A stretch of DNA of 64,000 nucleotides from Lomentospora prolificans (taxonomy: Eukaryota; Ascomycota; Sordariomycetes; Microascales; Microascaceae). The notes under the pieces were generated by a model. It did no database searches. It was not told where the DNA came from and saw nothing but the letters and a program-made list of their open reading frames with translations. Positions 33,101 to 45,700 of the stretch are shown here, piece after piece; the stretch's first letter is position 1, and every line of letters begins with the position of its first letter. Made by a program: the position numbers and the translations under genes. The stretch is from assembly GCA_029532625.1 (NCBI GenBank), contig JARFXM010000007.1, forward strand, positions 1,426,001 to 1,490,000. Reading direction: 5' to 3'.

Positions 33101-35724
33101 GCCCAAGCACTAGCGACCCATGAGCTTGTAACTTTGGGGTGCTTGTGTTGATGCATCAGGGCGATCAGGGGCTCCATGTAGATATCCATTGTAGGAATTA
33201 CGTGTCCAGCTCTGTGCTCAGCGCTGGAACAGCCCGTTAACGAGTGATCTAAGACGCTCGGGTGTCCGATATCCACACTGTATTCGTAGCTGCTTTCTTC
33301 TCCCAATTGCCATTGAAAGCCTCCCGACTTGCCTGTCGTGAAGAGTCGAAAGGGGTCTAGACAGACTGTGCGCATAGTTTAGGATACTGTCTACCATCGA
33401 ACGATGATCGATTCTGCTTCACCCCCAGGGGGCTTGTTTCATCATGGGCCAAGACATTGAATCATCAAAACCTAGCCACACGCAAGACTGAGCATTGTCA
33501 GCTGCGACTTCTGGAAAAAATCTTGAACAAAATATTCCAGACGCGGCCCCAAATTTTTATCTATTTGATCCTGATTTTGAGGGTGACGGGCTGTTCTGTG
33601 CGACAGCTTTCCACGAGACCAGGCAATGATATTCGTAGGCCAGTGTTGCGGGGTTGCTCTTTACAGCCAGCTGGCTGTTCATTCTCCCCGGCGCCTAGTC
33701 CTGTTGAGGCATGGAAGCAAGAAGAGAGAAAGGCAGGGTATTATCGGCCTGTCTTGATCCTTCCTCGGCCAGATTGAGAAGAGTCGAATTGAAGAATCTG
33801 ATACCGACTCCTGTCTGGTTTGTCAGTGGTTTGGCCCAGCCAAGCTCGCATCGATGTCTCCGCGCGTGCTTGTGATGCGCGAAAGATCTGGGGGTTGCTG
33901 GCTACTCTGGCCTTCCGTCCGCTTAGGTGAGCGCCACAATAGTACATTCCGCCGGTTGCACAAGCGAAGATAAATTCCATAGGAGCCTCCATCACGACAT
34001 CCGGATGGCTTGGATGGGAGTCACCGAAGAACGGAATTATTCGTGTATTTATTGCACATGATTGATTTCTATTTTATGGCAGAGCTTTGGTGGTGGTCTT
34101 GTCCCATTTATATATGGTTGTGCCGTTGCGGGGTTAGGCTGCGCAATGTGGCGAGCTAACAGCTTAATGCCCTCCGGGGCTAGCGGGCTGCCGCGTTATC
34201 GGGCAGTGTTCCTGATTGCGATCAATCTGCTCCTACCAATGCAAGATAACCCCCTCCCAAGGATGCTCAATGGTGAGCAAGACGAACTATTCTTGGGACA
34301 GGAAATGCCGGTTAACATGCGGCTAATGGATTGTGGCCCAGTCTTGACATGGTAACAGTGATATCATTCCCCATCGTAGGCGGCCCATATTATAATAATA
34401 GAACCCTTCTCATCATGCACCGTGGTATTTTTGGTCGCAGAGCAGAGCAAGAACCGGCAGGATGCATGTTGATTTTTCTTGGGGGACGAGCGCTGCTCTC
34501 CCAACACACTCGGCGTAACGTTGGCACGTCTTATTCGGGCTGGTTGTCCAGTTTGGCGAGAGGCAAATCATCACGTGATCTATAGGGCCAGCCACTCCGG
34601 AAATGAACGATCTCTAGTGTGCTGGCGACTGTCAGCAACACGGTCTGATTCGCATCGTAATGCTTGTCCGAGGGCTGTGCCAGCTCATATCAATTCATCC
34701 CCCGATTTGGCTTGCATGTGGACCCAGTGGCCTCATTTCACGTCGTGGCTCCCTCGGCTGGCTTCGCTTCGACGAGCGAATCTTTGTTGCCCAATGACTT
34801 AACCCCTGTATCAATTCTCGCGAAGTCGTTGGGAAGACTGATTGGATTCCGGGTCGAATACCCACAATGCTACTACGCTAGATTTTAGCTCCCCACGGCG
34901 TCTCCATTCCCTGGCTCGAATATTGAAATATTCAATCCTTCACACTCTCTCCCATCCGTTTTGTTCTTACACTTGCTATCGCCACAATGAACGCGACCAT
35001 GTGCCCACCATTTCACGTTGTTAGGGAAAAAAGATGGTGGATCGTGTGGCAGTGCACTTGGCCCCCGGGCGGGTGCGGATTCTTCTTTCTCAGAGGCACA
35101 GCCCAACAAATCTGGAAAATCGTGGGTTGCACAGCCATGACTGGAACAATCTCGCATTTTGTACCTAGGTAGGTACACACATCGAAGCCAGGAAGATGGG
35201 TAGTACTTGTGTTAGCATGGGCGTTGCAAGCGCACTGGTGGTATAACCATGCCTTCGGTCTCGATTTGAAGGAGTAGCGATCTATGAAGGGTGTTCCTTT
35301 TGCAGACTAGCCCGTCTCTCGGCCTACATAAGACGGCATACGAGGTACTACTTTCACGGAAAAGGCACGGGTGTTGATGGATAAGCCAGCAGTGTTCGCC
35401 TACATTGTGGGGGCTTATAACCAATCACTACGCATGCTGAACGCGCCCGTACCTCAGTTGCGACGTGCAATTTTAACGATAGATCTCCTATTAGCAGCCT
35501 GACCAGGCTGGCCGATCCTCCCAAGCCCGTCCCAATTCGATTCAGCTCGACCCGCGACTAGTCGACGAGGTACAAAAGTGGCTTGACCCTTGCCCCTTCT
35601 TCTGCAAAAGCTGCGCTCCCTCTTCGTTTCTCCTTCTTGAATTGCTCATCTTCAATTCCTCTTCCTGCAACGAAGTTCGCTTCTTTCAACTCAACGTGCC
35701 AGTATCTTATCCCACTAATTCATA
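30111..35724. other. 5.6 kb gene-free region between divergent genes
   Basis: The region lies between the start of the multidomain oxidoreductase (-) and the start of the LITAF-like gene (+). Open frames of up to 174 codons (for example 32851-33375, minus) have no domain, cross low-complexity tracts and lack a splice chain. The last 150 bases (35580-35724) are pyrimidine-rich, like a fungal 5' leader. The size suggests extended promoters or noncoding transcription. Confidence 0.5.
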
Positions 35725-36578
35725 ATGGATCCCAAGAGTAAGTTGTCGTGGCCTAGTGCGTCTTCGTCGGGCTTGGCGCTGATTCTCGCCATGAAGCCAA
35801 TCCCTTTCTAACTTTCCGACCTCTTGATAGCTCAGTCTCCTGGTGCCGAGTACCAGATGGGCTACGTTAGCCCCCAGACCACTGGTCAGGTCCCCCAGGG
35901 CCATCCAGTTCAATATCAGGGCGCTCCTCCTCCCGTCTACCAGCAGCAACCGGTTGGCGCCCCGCAGCCTCTTGGCTCACCGCAGCCCCAGCCAGGCTAC
36001 GGACCCCCTCAACATCAGCCCACTGGTTTCGGCGCGCAGTACGGAATTGCCCCTGATGCGTACGGCGTTCCTCTCGTCAGCCTTGCTGCTCAGCCGGCTC
36101 CTGTTCAATGCCCCAACTGCCACCAGCGTGTCATGACTGCTGTCGGCTATGAGGCCGGTGGCTTCACTCAGTACGTCGCCTTGCTGCAAAAGCTTTCTCA
36201 GATGTCGATGAGCACTCTAGCTAACAGCTTCTAGTCTCATGGCTCTTCTCGCCTGCTGCGTCATCTGCCTTGGCTGTATCCCTTATATGATTGCCTCGCT
36301 CAAGGATGTGCACCACAAATGCCCCAACGTGTGTTTTTTCTTCTTTCCTTCCATACCCCGCTGGTATCACTTTATCGCTAACATGGTCGCAACAGTGCAA
36401 CACTCCTCTTGCTACCTACCACCGGAGTGGACGTACTGAGGTCCACTTCCAGGCCGCTCAGGCTCAGGCCAACGCGCAGGCTGCCCAGCAGGCTGCCCAG
36501 CAGGCACCACCTCAGCAGCCCGTGCCGCAGCCCATGCAGCAGCCCATGCAACACCCCCAACACCCTCCTACCCAGTAA
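35725..36578 (+). CDS. LITAF-like zinc-binding membrane-associated protein
   Basis: This gene encodes a 209-residue protein with the LITAF (PIG7/SIMPLE) domain, a zinc-ribbon that clamps onto cytosolic faces of endosomal and plasma membranes. The first knuckle is Cys98-x2-Cys101 in CPNCHQRVMT. The buried hydrophobic stretch is LMALLACCVICLGCIPYMIA (about 119-139), and the second knuckle is Cys147-x2-Cys150 followed by the usual H-x-G-like YHRSG. The N-terminal 90 residues are Pro/Gln-rich with PPPVY-type motifs that could bind WW or ESCRT partners. The C-terminus is a Gln/Ala/Pro-rich tail. Exons are 35725-35737, 35831-36170, 36235-36328 and 36396-36578. The introns are 93, 64 and 67 nt and all phases agree. 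The first exon codes only MDPK plus one base. A CT-rich leader precedes the ATG. Fungal members are commonly called LITAF-like or Yip-associated proteins without a defined role. Confidence 0.92.
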
Positions 36579-37744
36579 AGGATGAGCCGCGGCGACGCAA
36601 TCCCTCAAAGGCGCTCCGCTAAATGAAGCGTTTAATCGTCTGTCTATCCGACATTTTCACATGTAGTTTCTTTTCTGTATGAGCTGTATGGTTTGACCTG
36701 GGCGTTTGGAGTTTTCCTACACATACCCCTACCTATTGGAGACAGAGTGATATACACAAAAATAGTAGTAGGTTGGTTTTTGTTGGCCAGATTACTTTGC
36801 ATCATCACATCCCGGGTTAGATATGTCCAGTCGCAGGGCGGGGAGCAACCCGAGAAAACGTCGGGCGGCTTGGAAGGGTCCCCTCATTAATATTGAGATA
36901 CACGTTTGGGCTGAAATACTACCTACTACAATTAAAGCGATGAGACTCGGAATAACGAGTTAAAATCCAGTGAAATGATCAGAACGTGACTCACCTCTCC
37001 CCTGAGATTCTATCACAACCCCTGCAAATTGGGCAGGCATGCTAAAAGCATGCTGCAGGTTGTGTAGAATTCAGTCCAAGCCATGGGTGGGGTTTATTAT
37101 GGAACGGCGTGGACCTGGCTCACACGCTGCCAGCTGGCAGGTACGCGCAATCCACGCGCTCGCCATCTGGCTGCAGATGGAATACAGCCCATGCTTTGTT
37201 CCCTGGCAACCAGGAAATGTTAACCGAAAACAGCCCGAGAAACAAACACACCAAGGTTAAACCACAAGCTTGTGTCTGGTGATGACAGTCAAGCCCAACC
37301 TGTGCTCTACGACCATTTACCATCATCTCTTTCAATTCCCGAGAAAAACGCGACGCACGTTCCTCAACCATAGACGATACCCGACTTTGTGATCGCCTCG
37401 TTGCGCCTCCCTTTGCGCACTCTTCGATCCATAATTTCCTGCTAATCTAACTTGGGGTTCCTTCTCATTTCAAATACAGATTATTCGTAGGTGTCTCTTT
37501 CCACACAATACTTTCCAAAATTGGAATCCCCCGCCTTTTTAGCAACTTCGTCATTTCGACACACCCCTCGACAACCCAGGAATCTCTTCGCGCTTAGAGA
37601 TAACGACAATGTTCAACGTCGAAATCGAGACTTGCTAACCTACGAATCGAAATAGTCCACCTGCGATAGAGCCCTCACGATCTCTCGAGTTATTGCGAAC
37701 TCCTAGACACCGCTCTTTGTGGCCCCTATTCTTTCGTAATTAAC
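36579..37744. other. Intergenic region upstream of the TOG gene
   Basis: This 1.2 kb between two plus-strand genes should hold the LITAF-like 3' UTR and the promoter and leader of the Stu2-type gene. The part after about 37400 is pyrimidine-rich and may include a spliced 5' UTR. No gene is seen. Confidence 0.5.
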
Positions 37745-40521
37745 ATGGCGGATCAAGAGGAGGATTATAGCTCTCTACCCCTCACTGACCGCTGGACGCA
37801 CAAGGTAAGAACTTGCTTTTACGCTCAAGATGCTCGGGGCCAAGTGTCTAACCACTTATTTGCAGATCTGGAAGGTTAGAAAGGCGGCGTATGAAGATGG
37901 CGCGAAGCAGTTCTCTACCACAGCCTCCGAGAGCGACCCCGTTTTCCGACCGTTCCTCCAAGATTCTAGCTTATGGAAGGGCGCGGTGGCAGACTCGAAT
38001 GTCGCCGCGCAACAAGAGGGTATTGCGGCATTATGTGCGTTTTTGAAATTTGCCGGACCGGACGCTGCCATACGATCCCGGGGTCAGACCATAACACCAA
38101 TTTTCGAGAAAGCTCTTGCGTCGACTCGAGCCGCGATTAAAACCTCTGCGGTAGAGGCTCTACTCCTCTACATCGAGATGGATACTCCTGGGCCGATCAT
38201 CGAAGATTTACTCCCCGGATTGTCTCACAAGGTCCCCAAGACTATTGCTGCAACCCTAGCGGCACTTACCACCATATTCCACAACTACGGTTGTAAAACC
38301 GTTGACCCCAAGCCCGTCCTGAAGCTCTTACCAAAGGTTTTCGGCCATGCCGACAAGAATGTAAGAGCGGAGGCCACTAACCTCGCTGTCGAGTTTTATC
38401 GTTGGCTGAGGGAGGCTATGAAGCCCATGTTCTGGGGGGACCTTAAGCCCACACAGCAAAACGACCTCGAGGCCCAGTTCGAAAAGATCAAGGCGGAACC
38501 GGCGCCGAAGCAGGAACGTTTCCTCCGCTCTCAACAAGAGGCGATGGAGTCAGGTGGTCCGGGCGGTGGCAGCGCTGACGACGGTGGTGCCGGCGAAGAG
38601 GAGCCTGGTGAAATAGATGCTTTCGACCTGGCTGAGCCTCAAGAGGTCTTGAGTAAAATCGCGCCCGATTTCTATGATGCTCTCGGCTCGTCCAAGTGGA
38701 AGGATCGAAAGGAGGCCCTCGAAGGGCTCTTTGCTGTTCTTAACGTTCCCCGTATCAAGGATTCAGACTTCAACGAGGTGAACAGAGGACTCGCCAAGTG
38801 TATGAAGGATGCCAACGTCATTGTTGTCACTCAAGCGGCGCAATGTATCGAAGCGCTTGCCAAGGGTCTCCGAAAGGGGTATGGCAAGTATCGCTCTATC
38901 GTCATGGGACCTATTATGGAGAGGTTGAAGGAGAAGAAGCAGGCGGTTGCTGACGCCCTTGGCGCCGCCCTCGATGCAGTTTTCCAGGCCACCAGTCTTG
39001 CGGATTGTCTCGAGGATATAGTTGCGTGCTTATCTCATAAAAACCCCCAGGTAAAAGAGGGCACCATGAAGTTCCTCATTCGGTGCTTGCGGACTACTCG
39101 CGATGTGCCTAGCAAGCCAGAGATCCAGACTATTGTCGACTCGGCGAAGAAGCTTCTTTCTGAGTCTAGTGAAGGTCTTCGTTCCGGAGGCGCCGAGGTC
39201 CTCGGTACTGTCATGAAGATCATCGGCGAGCGTGCGATGAATCCCCACTTGGAGGGACTCGACGATATCCGGAAGACCAAAATCAAGGAGTTCTACGAGA
39301 CTGCGGAGGTCAAAGCCAAAGAGAAGCCGAAGCCGAAGCCAGCGGCGGCACCAGCACGAGCTGCTCCAGGAGGGCCAAAGAAGGTGATGGGAGGTGGCGG
39401 TCCTAGCCTCAAGAAGGGTCCTGCCGGGTTAAAGAAGGCTGCTCCTGCTGCTGCTCCTCCTGCAGACAGTGAGTCGCTCGCGCCTCAACCTACTGCTCGA
39501 CCTCAAAGCAAGCTCGGAATGCCAAAGCCATCTGGCCTTGCGGGCCTTAAAGCTCCCCAAAAGAGAGCTCTTGGAGGAACCGGCTTAGCATCCCCTCGAA
39601 GGGCGGCAGCGCCACCGCCGGTAGAAGAGGAACAACCGGCCCCGCCCCCTCAACCTAGACTAGGGCCTCCACGGGGCGGTCTCGCCGCTCGGTCTCTCGC
39701 AAGGGCCGCTGCTGCCTCTCCTCCTTTAGCTCCACCATCTCCCGTCCAATCTAGTGGTTTGAGCGCCTTAGAGCGTGCTGAGCTCGAGGAACTCCGTGCT
39801 GCTAACGAGAGACTCACGCGCTTAACAGAAGAACTCCGACATGAGCGAAGCAAGCTCGCGTCAGAGGTACAGGAACTCAAGAACCAGAATGCTGGTCTAA
39901 TTGAAGACCACACCCGAGACGTGCTCAGCATTAAGGCGAAAGAGACCCAATTGGTGCGCGCCCGCAGCGATGCTGAGGCTACGGAGCAGACAAACGAACG
40001 GCTTCGACGCGAACTGGAGCGCCTTAAGCGGGCGTTAGACCGAGCAGAGGGTCATGGTATACGCGTTGCCAGCCCTGGTCTATCTTCCCCCACGCACGAC
40101 GAGGCGGGTATTTTTCGGGATGGTGGTTATGGCGGGGGTGCGAGGAGTCAACGGATGAGCTTTAACAGCACCATGTCGGAAGAGAAGGAAAATGGCGATC
40201 ATCCGTACCCCTCGGCGAAGTCGAACCTCGGAGATCTGCGATACGGCGGTGCGTCCGGGCGAGGTAGCCCCGCCCGCGGCTTCCGTAGCGCTGGCGCAAG
40301 TGGTGAAGCTAGCCACATCTCGAGACCCCAGAGCACAACGCCTCATGACTCGAGGGGCGATGGCGTGGAGAGCTGGAAGAGGGCGGCTGAGGTAACGAGC
40401 CAGTTAAAGGCTAGGATCGAGCAGATGAAGGTAAGCCCTTGCTCTGAGTTACCATGCTCTCTCCAATAAATCCTACTAACAAATTGATACACAGGCGAAG
40501 CAAGCTTTTATGAGGCCATGA
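37745..40521 (+). CDS. XMAP215/Stu2/Alp14-type TOG microtubule polymerase
   Basis: This gene encodes an 883-residue microtubule-associated protein that captures tubulin dimers and speeds plus-end growth at spindle poles and kinetochores. Two TOG domains are present: about 15-240 (SLWKGAVADSNVAAQQEG, HADKNVRAEATNLAVEFYRW) and about 280-510 (SSKWKDRKEALEGLFAVL, HKNPQVKEGTMKFLIRCL). A Lys/Pro/Ala-rich basic linker (about 515-655) should contact the lattice, and a coiled coil at about 655-745 (ELEELRAANERLTRLTEEL) should dimerise it. This two-TOG, dimeric layout is the fungal form; animal homologues have five TOGs. Exons are 37745-37804, 37866-40430 and 40495-40521. The introns are 61 and 64 nt, and the second has a perfect TACTAAC branch point. 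The last exon codes only eight residues (AKQAFMRP). An AATAAA at 40528-40533 follows the stop. Confidence 0.95.
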
Positions 40522-42721
40522 GACGAGAATAAATGTATTTGTTATACCATGTCGCTTTTTTTTATTATCAATTTTTTTTTTTTGCAGTTGTTGATGAAGA
40601 TTACGAAGTATGAGCCCGGTCTTTCCTCTCTATTCCTTAGAAGTGTGCCAGGCGTCTCTGGTTAGCTTTCATTTGCGCCTTGGGGAGGAAAACAAAATAT
40701 TGCATTCTGCGAGCTTTGCCGGAGGAGCGTTCATACATATGATGCCTCGGAAGAAGAAGTAAAGTAGGGTCGAAGAGGTTTATCTTCCTGGTTTGCATTC
40801 CTAAGAGCTTTTTTTTATCTTGGTGGGCATTGAGTTCGCCCAGTTTTAAAACTGGGCTTTTGCTTAATAGTAATGGATATTATTTGGCGGATAGACTCCA
40901 CTTAAGGTTGTCTGCGGTTTTGCATATCATTGATCAATCTTTCTAGTACCATGCAGTAGATTCTTGGGAAAGCTGGACACCGAGATCATTCTGTTAGACG
41001 TTGGTGTTGTGCCAGGACCGTGGTTCTCGCTCTGAATAGACGCTCGAGAGCCTCAAATCCGAGAACGCCTATCGTTTGGTCTTGATGTCGCCAGGCCCTG
41101 TGTTCCTGATGTTCATCATAATTTAGTGTCTATTTGAAAAAGGAACCCTGTCGAGGCCAGAACTCTTAGGAATATCGGCCAACTTGACGCTTTCGTCCTC
41201 GCAATCACGTTAATCTGTGTTTAGATCGATAAATATGTCCTCGCATAATACAGTAACCATTCACTTGCTGTAAAGAATAGCTATCATCTCTCCCATTAGC
41301 TCACTGCGACCCCATGCTGGCTGGGCTATGCATGGCATGGCATGGCATCTGCAACAAATATTCCTGAGAGCTGCAGAAAACCAGATAGAGGGCCTCCTTC
41401 AACGCCACTAAGGACGCGTTTCCTGGAGGAGAGGAGGGTTATCATGCTTGGCGATCCCTATTCAACCCATTTGTATGAGATAGAACTAATCGGCTTGATG
41501 GCATCAATCGTCTATTTTGTTAGGCTGGACTAACCACCCGGGGCATCTCACGTCAGGGTGATACAATAGGGCTCTGGTGAAGATACCATGACGACCGCGA
41601 TGAATGCCTACCGACGATGGTGCTGGGGAGAAGCAGTCGTTTGAATTAAGATATGATTAAACAAATGCCTAGGCATCTCAACGTCATGACGTCTACCCCT
41701 ACAATTTCCCTTTCCTAGCATCAAGAGCGCTTCGAACCTGCTAAAATAGTCGCTGTGCCATGTAAAACAGCCATGTGGCGTCTGATTTGAGTCGGCCGCG
41801 GGAGTGACACGGCCTAGTGAGGGATCTTTGGACCTGCGTGACGTAATGAGGATTTCCATGAATCCGGGATTCTCTCGCCTCAAGACACCCGGAGCTACGC
41901 GTCACGGGTGACCTTATCAGATAATTATTCCGTCTATTGGTCAAACTTCAATATATGGACCCGCCTTTCCCCAGGAAACCCCACCTATATGTCCGCCACG
42001 ACCCACTTGGCACCTGGCAAACAACTGTCACGCCCGAAGCTCCTTCCGATGCCATGCCCTTTGTGGTTCCTTTGCCTTCCGCAGATGAAGATTTGGGGGC
42101 AGGAGCAAGTGACGACACAGCATAAAGACCAGTTCTGGTGAACCTGATTTCCCCAGATGCCCAACGCGTACTTCAATGCCCTTTGTTGCACAATATCCTT
42201 GACAAATGGGATATGATACCTGACGATAATCGAACTCGTTTCTTTCATCCGTCGTTTCTTTGCCCAACGGATTCGTATGATAGCCATTCCTTTGTGTGGT
42301 TGCTGCAGACGTACAATATTTTGCCTGAGCTTTCCTTTGTGCTAATCTTCCCTCCCCCTCAGGTCCCTAGTTCCCCCTCTCCGACTCGAGACGACACCTC
42401 GAAGTGTAATCTCACTCGTCTTTTCGATATAGATGCCCGATAGATTGTCCTTACATTTCAACCACAAGGGTCATTTTTACCTGAACACGAGATTATACCG
42501 AGGCCGAGCACCCCGCACTTTCCATGTCCCCACGTAACCTCCGATCCTCAAACCCTCGCGATCGTTAAAAACATCACAACCCACGGCCCGGATGCATGAT
42601 CAAAGCATCGCCTGAAAAACTCGAACGGAATCAACCACGCGCTCAGCGCGCCGTCCATTCTACCCCGAAACACGCCTAATCCCCTTCCCCTCGCCTGGGT
42701 TACGGCGACGCCGACGCCGAG
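40522..42721. other. Intergenic region upstream of VPS13
   Basis: The 2.2 kb between two plus-strand genes shows no supportable frame. It contains short T runs near 40560-40590 and a small (GGCAT)n repeat at about 41331-41348. The stretch from about 42350 is pyrimidine-rich and probably belongs to the VPS13 promoter and leader. Confidence 0.5.
40528..40533 (+). terminator. AATAAA polyadenylation-like signal
   Basis: The hexamer AATAAA lies seven bases after the Stu2-type stop codon, with T-rich sequence downstream (40556-40584). Fungal 3' ends use this signal loosely, and its closeness to the stop would imply a very short 3' UTR. Confidence 0.35.
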
Positions 42722-45700
42722 ATGCTCGAGGGACTCGTTGCCGGCCTGCTCAACCGGTTCTTGGGCATGTACGTCAAAAACTTTGACCCTACGCAGCTCA
42801 AGGTTGGCATATGGTCTGGCGACGTCAAGCTTCGAAACCTAGAGCTCCGCAAAGAGGCTCTCGACCAATTGCGGCTTCCCGTCAACGTCGTCGAGGGTCA
42901 CCTCGGTGAGCTAACACTCGTGATACCTTGGTCGAACCTGCGCGGAGCTCCCGTAAAAGCGATTGTTGAAGATGTTTTCTTGTTAGCATCACCCAAGGAG
43001 GAGGCCGAATACGATGAGGAAGAGGAGGAAAGACGGAGACAGCGCATCAAGATGGAGAAGCTGGAATCAGCCGAGCTTCTTAAGGAAAGGTCACGCGAGG
43101 GTCTTAGCGCCGAGGAAGAGAAAAAGAATCAGAGCTTTACTCAGAGCTTGGTTACCAAGATCGTCGACAACGTACAGGTTACCGTCAAGAATATTCACGT
43201 TCGCTACGAGGACTCCATTTCTGCTCCCGGCCACCCGTTTGCGCTTGGTGTAACGCTCGGCGAGTTTAGTGCCGTAAGCACCGATGGCAATTGGCAGCCT
43301 GCGTTCCTCCACGGCCAAGACAAGACTACCCACAAGCTCGCGAAGCTCGACGGCCTTGCTGTATATTGGGATACGGACGCCGAGCTGCTGGGATCGGGTC
43401 GTGAAGTGACCACTCCGGGAGCTGAGCTCCCCCACGGTGAGGTCGTTGCCAAACTTAAGGGCATGATACAATCAGCGAATGAGGATGACGACGGCGATTA
43501 CGACGATGTTTGTAGTACTAGCAGCACGGATCCCGCCGCAAATCACCAATACATTCTCCGCCCTGTCAACGGGCAGGCCAAGATCGAGCTCGATAAGACG
43601 GGCGACCTGCATACTCCAAAATACAAGGCGAGCCTATTATTTGAAGAGATCGGTCTTGTGTTGGACGATGATCAGTACCGTGATGGTCTGATGATGGTCG
43701 ACTTGTTCCACTATTTTATCAGACACCAAGAATACAAAAAATATCAACCCAAGGGCGTCACTCCCAAGGAAGATCCAAGAGCCTGGCTCTTATTCGCTGG
43801 AAATGCAGTTCTTGGCAAGATCAAAGAGCGCAATAGGCGGTGGACATGGGACTACTTCCGTGAACGTCGTGACGATCGTCTGCGCTATATAGAGCTCTTC
43901 AAGACGAAGAAGCAGAACCAGCAATTTACGCCAACAGAAACGGACGATCTCAATAGATTGGAGCGGAAGTTAGGATACGAGGACTTGCGTTTCTGGAGAT
44001 CCCTGGCGAGAAACCAGCTCAGGAAGGAGAATGCTGCAGCACTGAAGGCCCCTCAACAACCCCAACATCAGCAACAGCAAGGCTGGCTCACATGGGTATG
44101 GGGTTCCAAGCCCACCACGGAGCAGGTTGATGAAACGGAAAACACCACTATGACGGAAGAGCAAAGGAAGGAACTCTACGAGGTTATCGACTGGGACGAA
44201 AAGACGGCTCTTGCTGCCGACGTGGATGTGCCCCGAGACTCGATCAAACTGCAGCTTGAGACCTCTCTGAGCACTGGCAGCTTCACATTAAAAAAAGGGT
44301 CGCATAATAAGGCCACAGACCTTATCAGCCTCCACTTTGACGTTTTCAGATCCCGGGTTACGCAACGACCCGATTCTTTCCTAGCGGACATAAGCCTCGG
44401 GGGATTGCGCGTGAACGACGGCACCACACCTAACACCAAATTCCCTGAGATCGTTCGAGTCAAGGATGCACCTAACCGGAGGAACCAGAAGCGTCTTTCT
44501 CTTGTGGAATTGGAAAAGAACCAGGCAGAGCCTTTCTTCTACCTTGAGGTCGAACAGAACCCCATCGAACGTGCTGGCGACATTGCGTTGGTGGGTAAGC
44601 TCAAGCCTCTTGAGATCGTCTGGAACCCCAATGTCGTCGTTGGCGTTGTTGACTTCTTCCGTCCTCCGGAGCGCCACATGGAGTCGATAGTCGCGCTCAT
44701 GGAGACGGCTGGCGCTACGGTCGAGGGTCTCCGCGAACAGACTAGGGTTGGCCTGGAATTTGCTCTTGAGGAACACAAAACAGTCAATGCCCAGCTTGAC
44801 CTTCAAGCACCCCTCATAATTGTACCTGTCAGCGTGACATCGGCAAGCTCAAACTGCCTTATTCTCGATGCTGGCCATATCAGCGTAACCAGCGAACTAG
44901 TAGATGAAGGAACGATGAAGCAAATTCAGGAGAAGCAGCGGCAGTCGTATACGGATGAGGATTTCAAACGGCTGGAATCCGCCATGTACGACAAATTCCA
45001 TGTGCGCCTTACTTCGACACAGCTGCTTATTGGGCCGTCGATAGAGGAGACAAAAGCGCAACTTGAAAGCGACGATGACAAGAAGATGCTTCATGTTGTG
45101 GAGCGCATCAATGTCGATTTTGTCGTGGAAGTTTCGATACTTCCCAAGGCTCCCAACCTGACCAAGGTGAAAGTCTCTGGGCATTTACCGGCGCTAGAGG
45201 TAGCAGTTTCGGACGCCAAGTACAAGAACCTCATGAGACTCGTCGACGTCGCCATACCAAAGTTCGGAAACGAAAATCAAGGACAATCATCTATCTCGTC
45301 TCAGCAAACGAGACCGCGACTTAAGAGTAACGCCTCTTCGTATAGGGCAAGGAGAAGGAGCAGTCGCCGTCCCTCTACTGTCTTCCCTTTCACTATGCAA
45401 CAGACCGCTGTCATCATGGACGATGATATCAGCCAGGATGATAAATTTGAAGATGCTCAGTCGGGAACCGATCGCCAACAGCTACAAATGAAGCAGCGCA
45501 TATTTCAACTCCAGTTTACCGTGGACACGCTACGCGGTTCACTGTACCGGAGTGACCCGCAACGGAACAAGCCAGATCAACTGCTCGTCGAATTGGTCGC
45601 GGAGTCGTTCAATCTTGAATTTTACAATCGTCAGTACGACATGGCCGCGGAGGTAACCCTAGGCTCAGTAACTGTTGATGATTTTGTCGAAAATCCCCCC

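Noticed and set aside
32851..33375. 174-codon frame (-) in the large spacer
   Set aside because: It has no recognisable family and irregular composition, and is isolated in otherwise stop-rich sequence.
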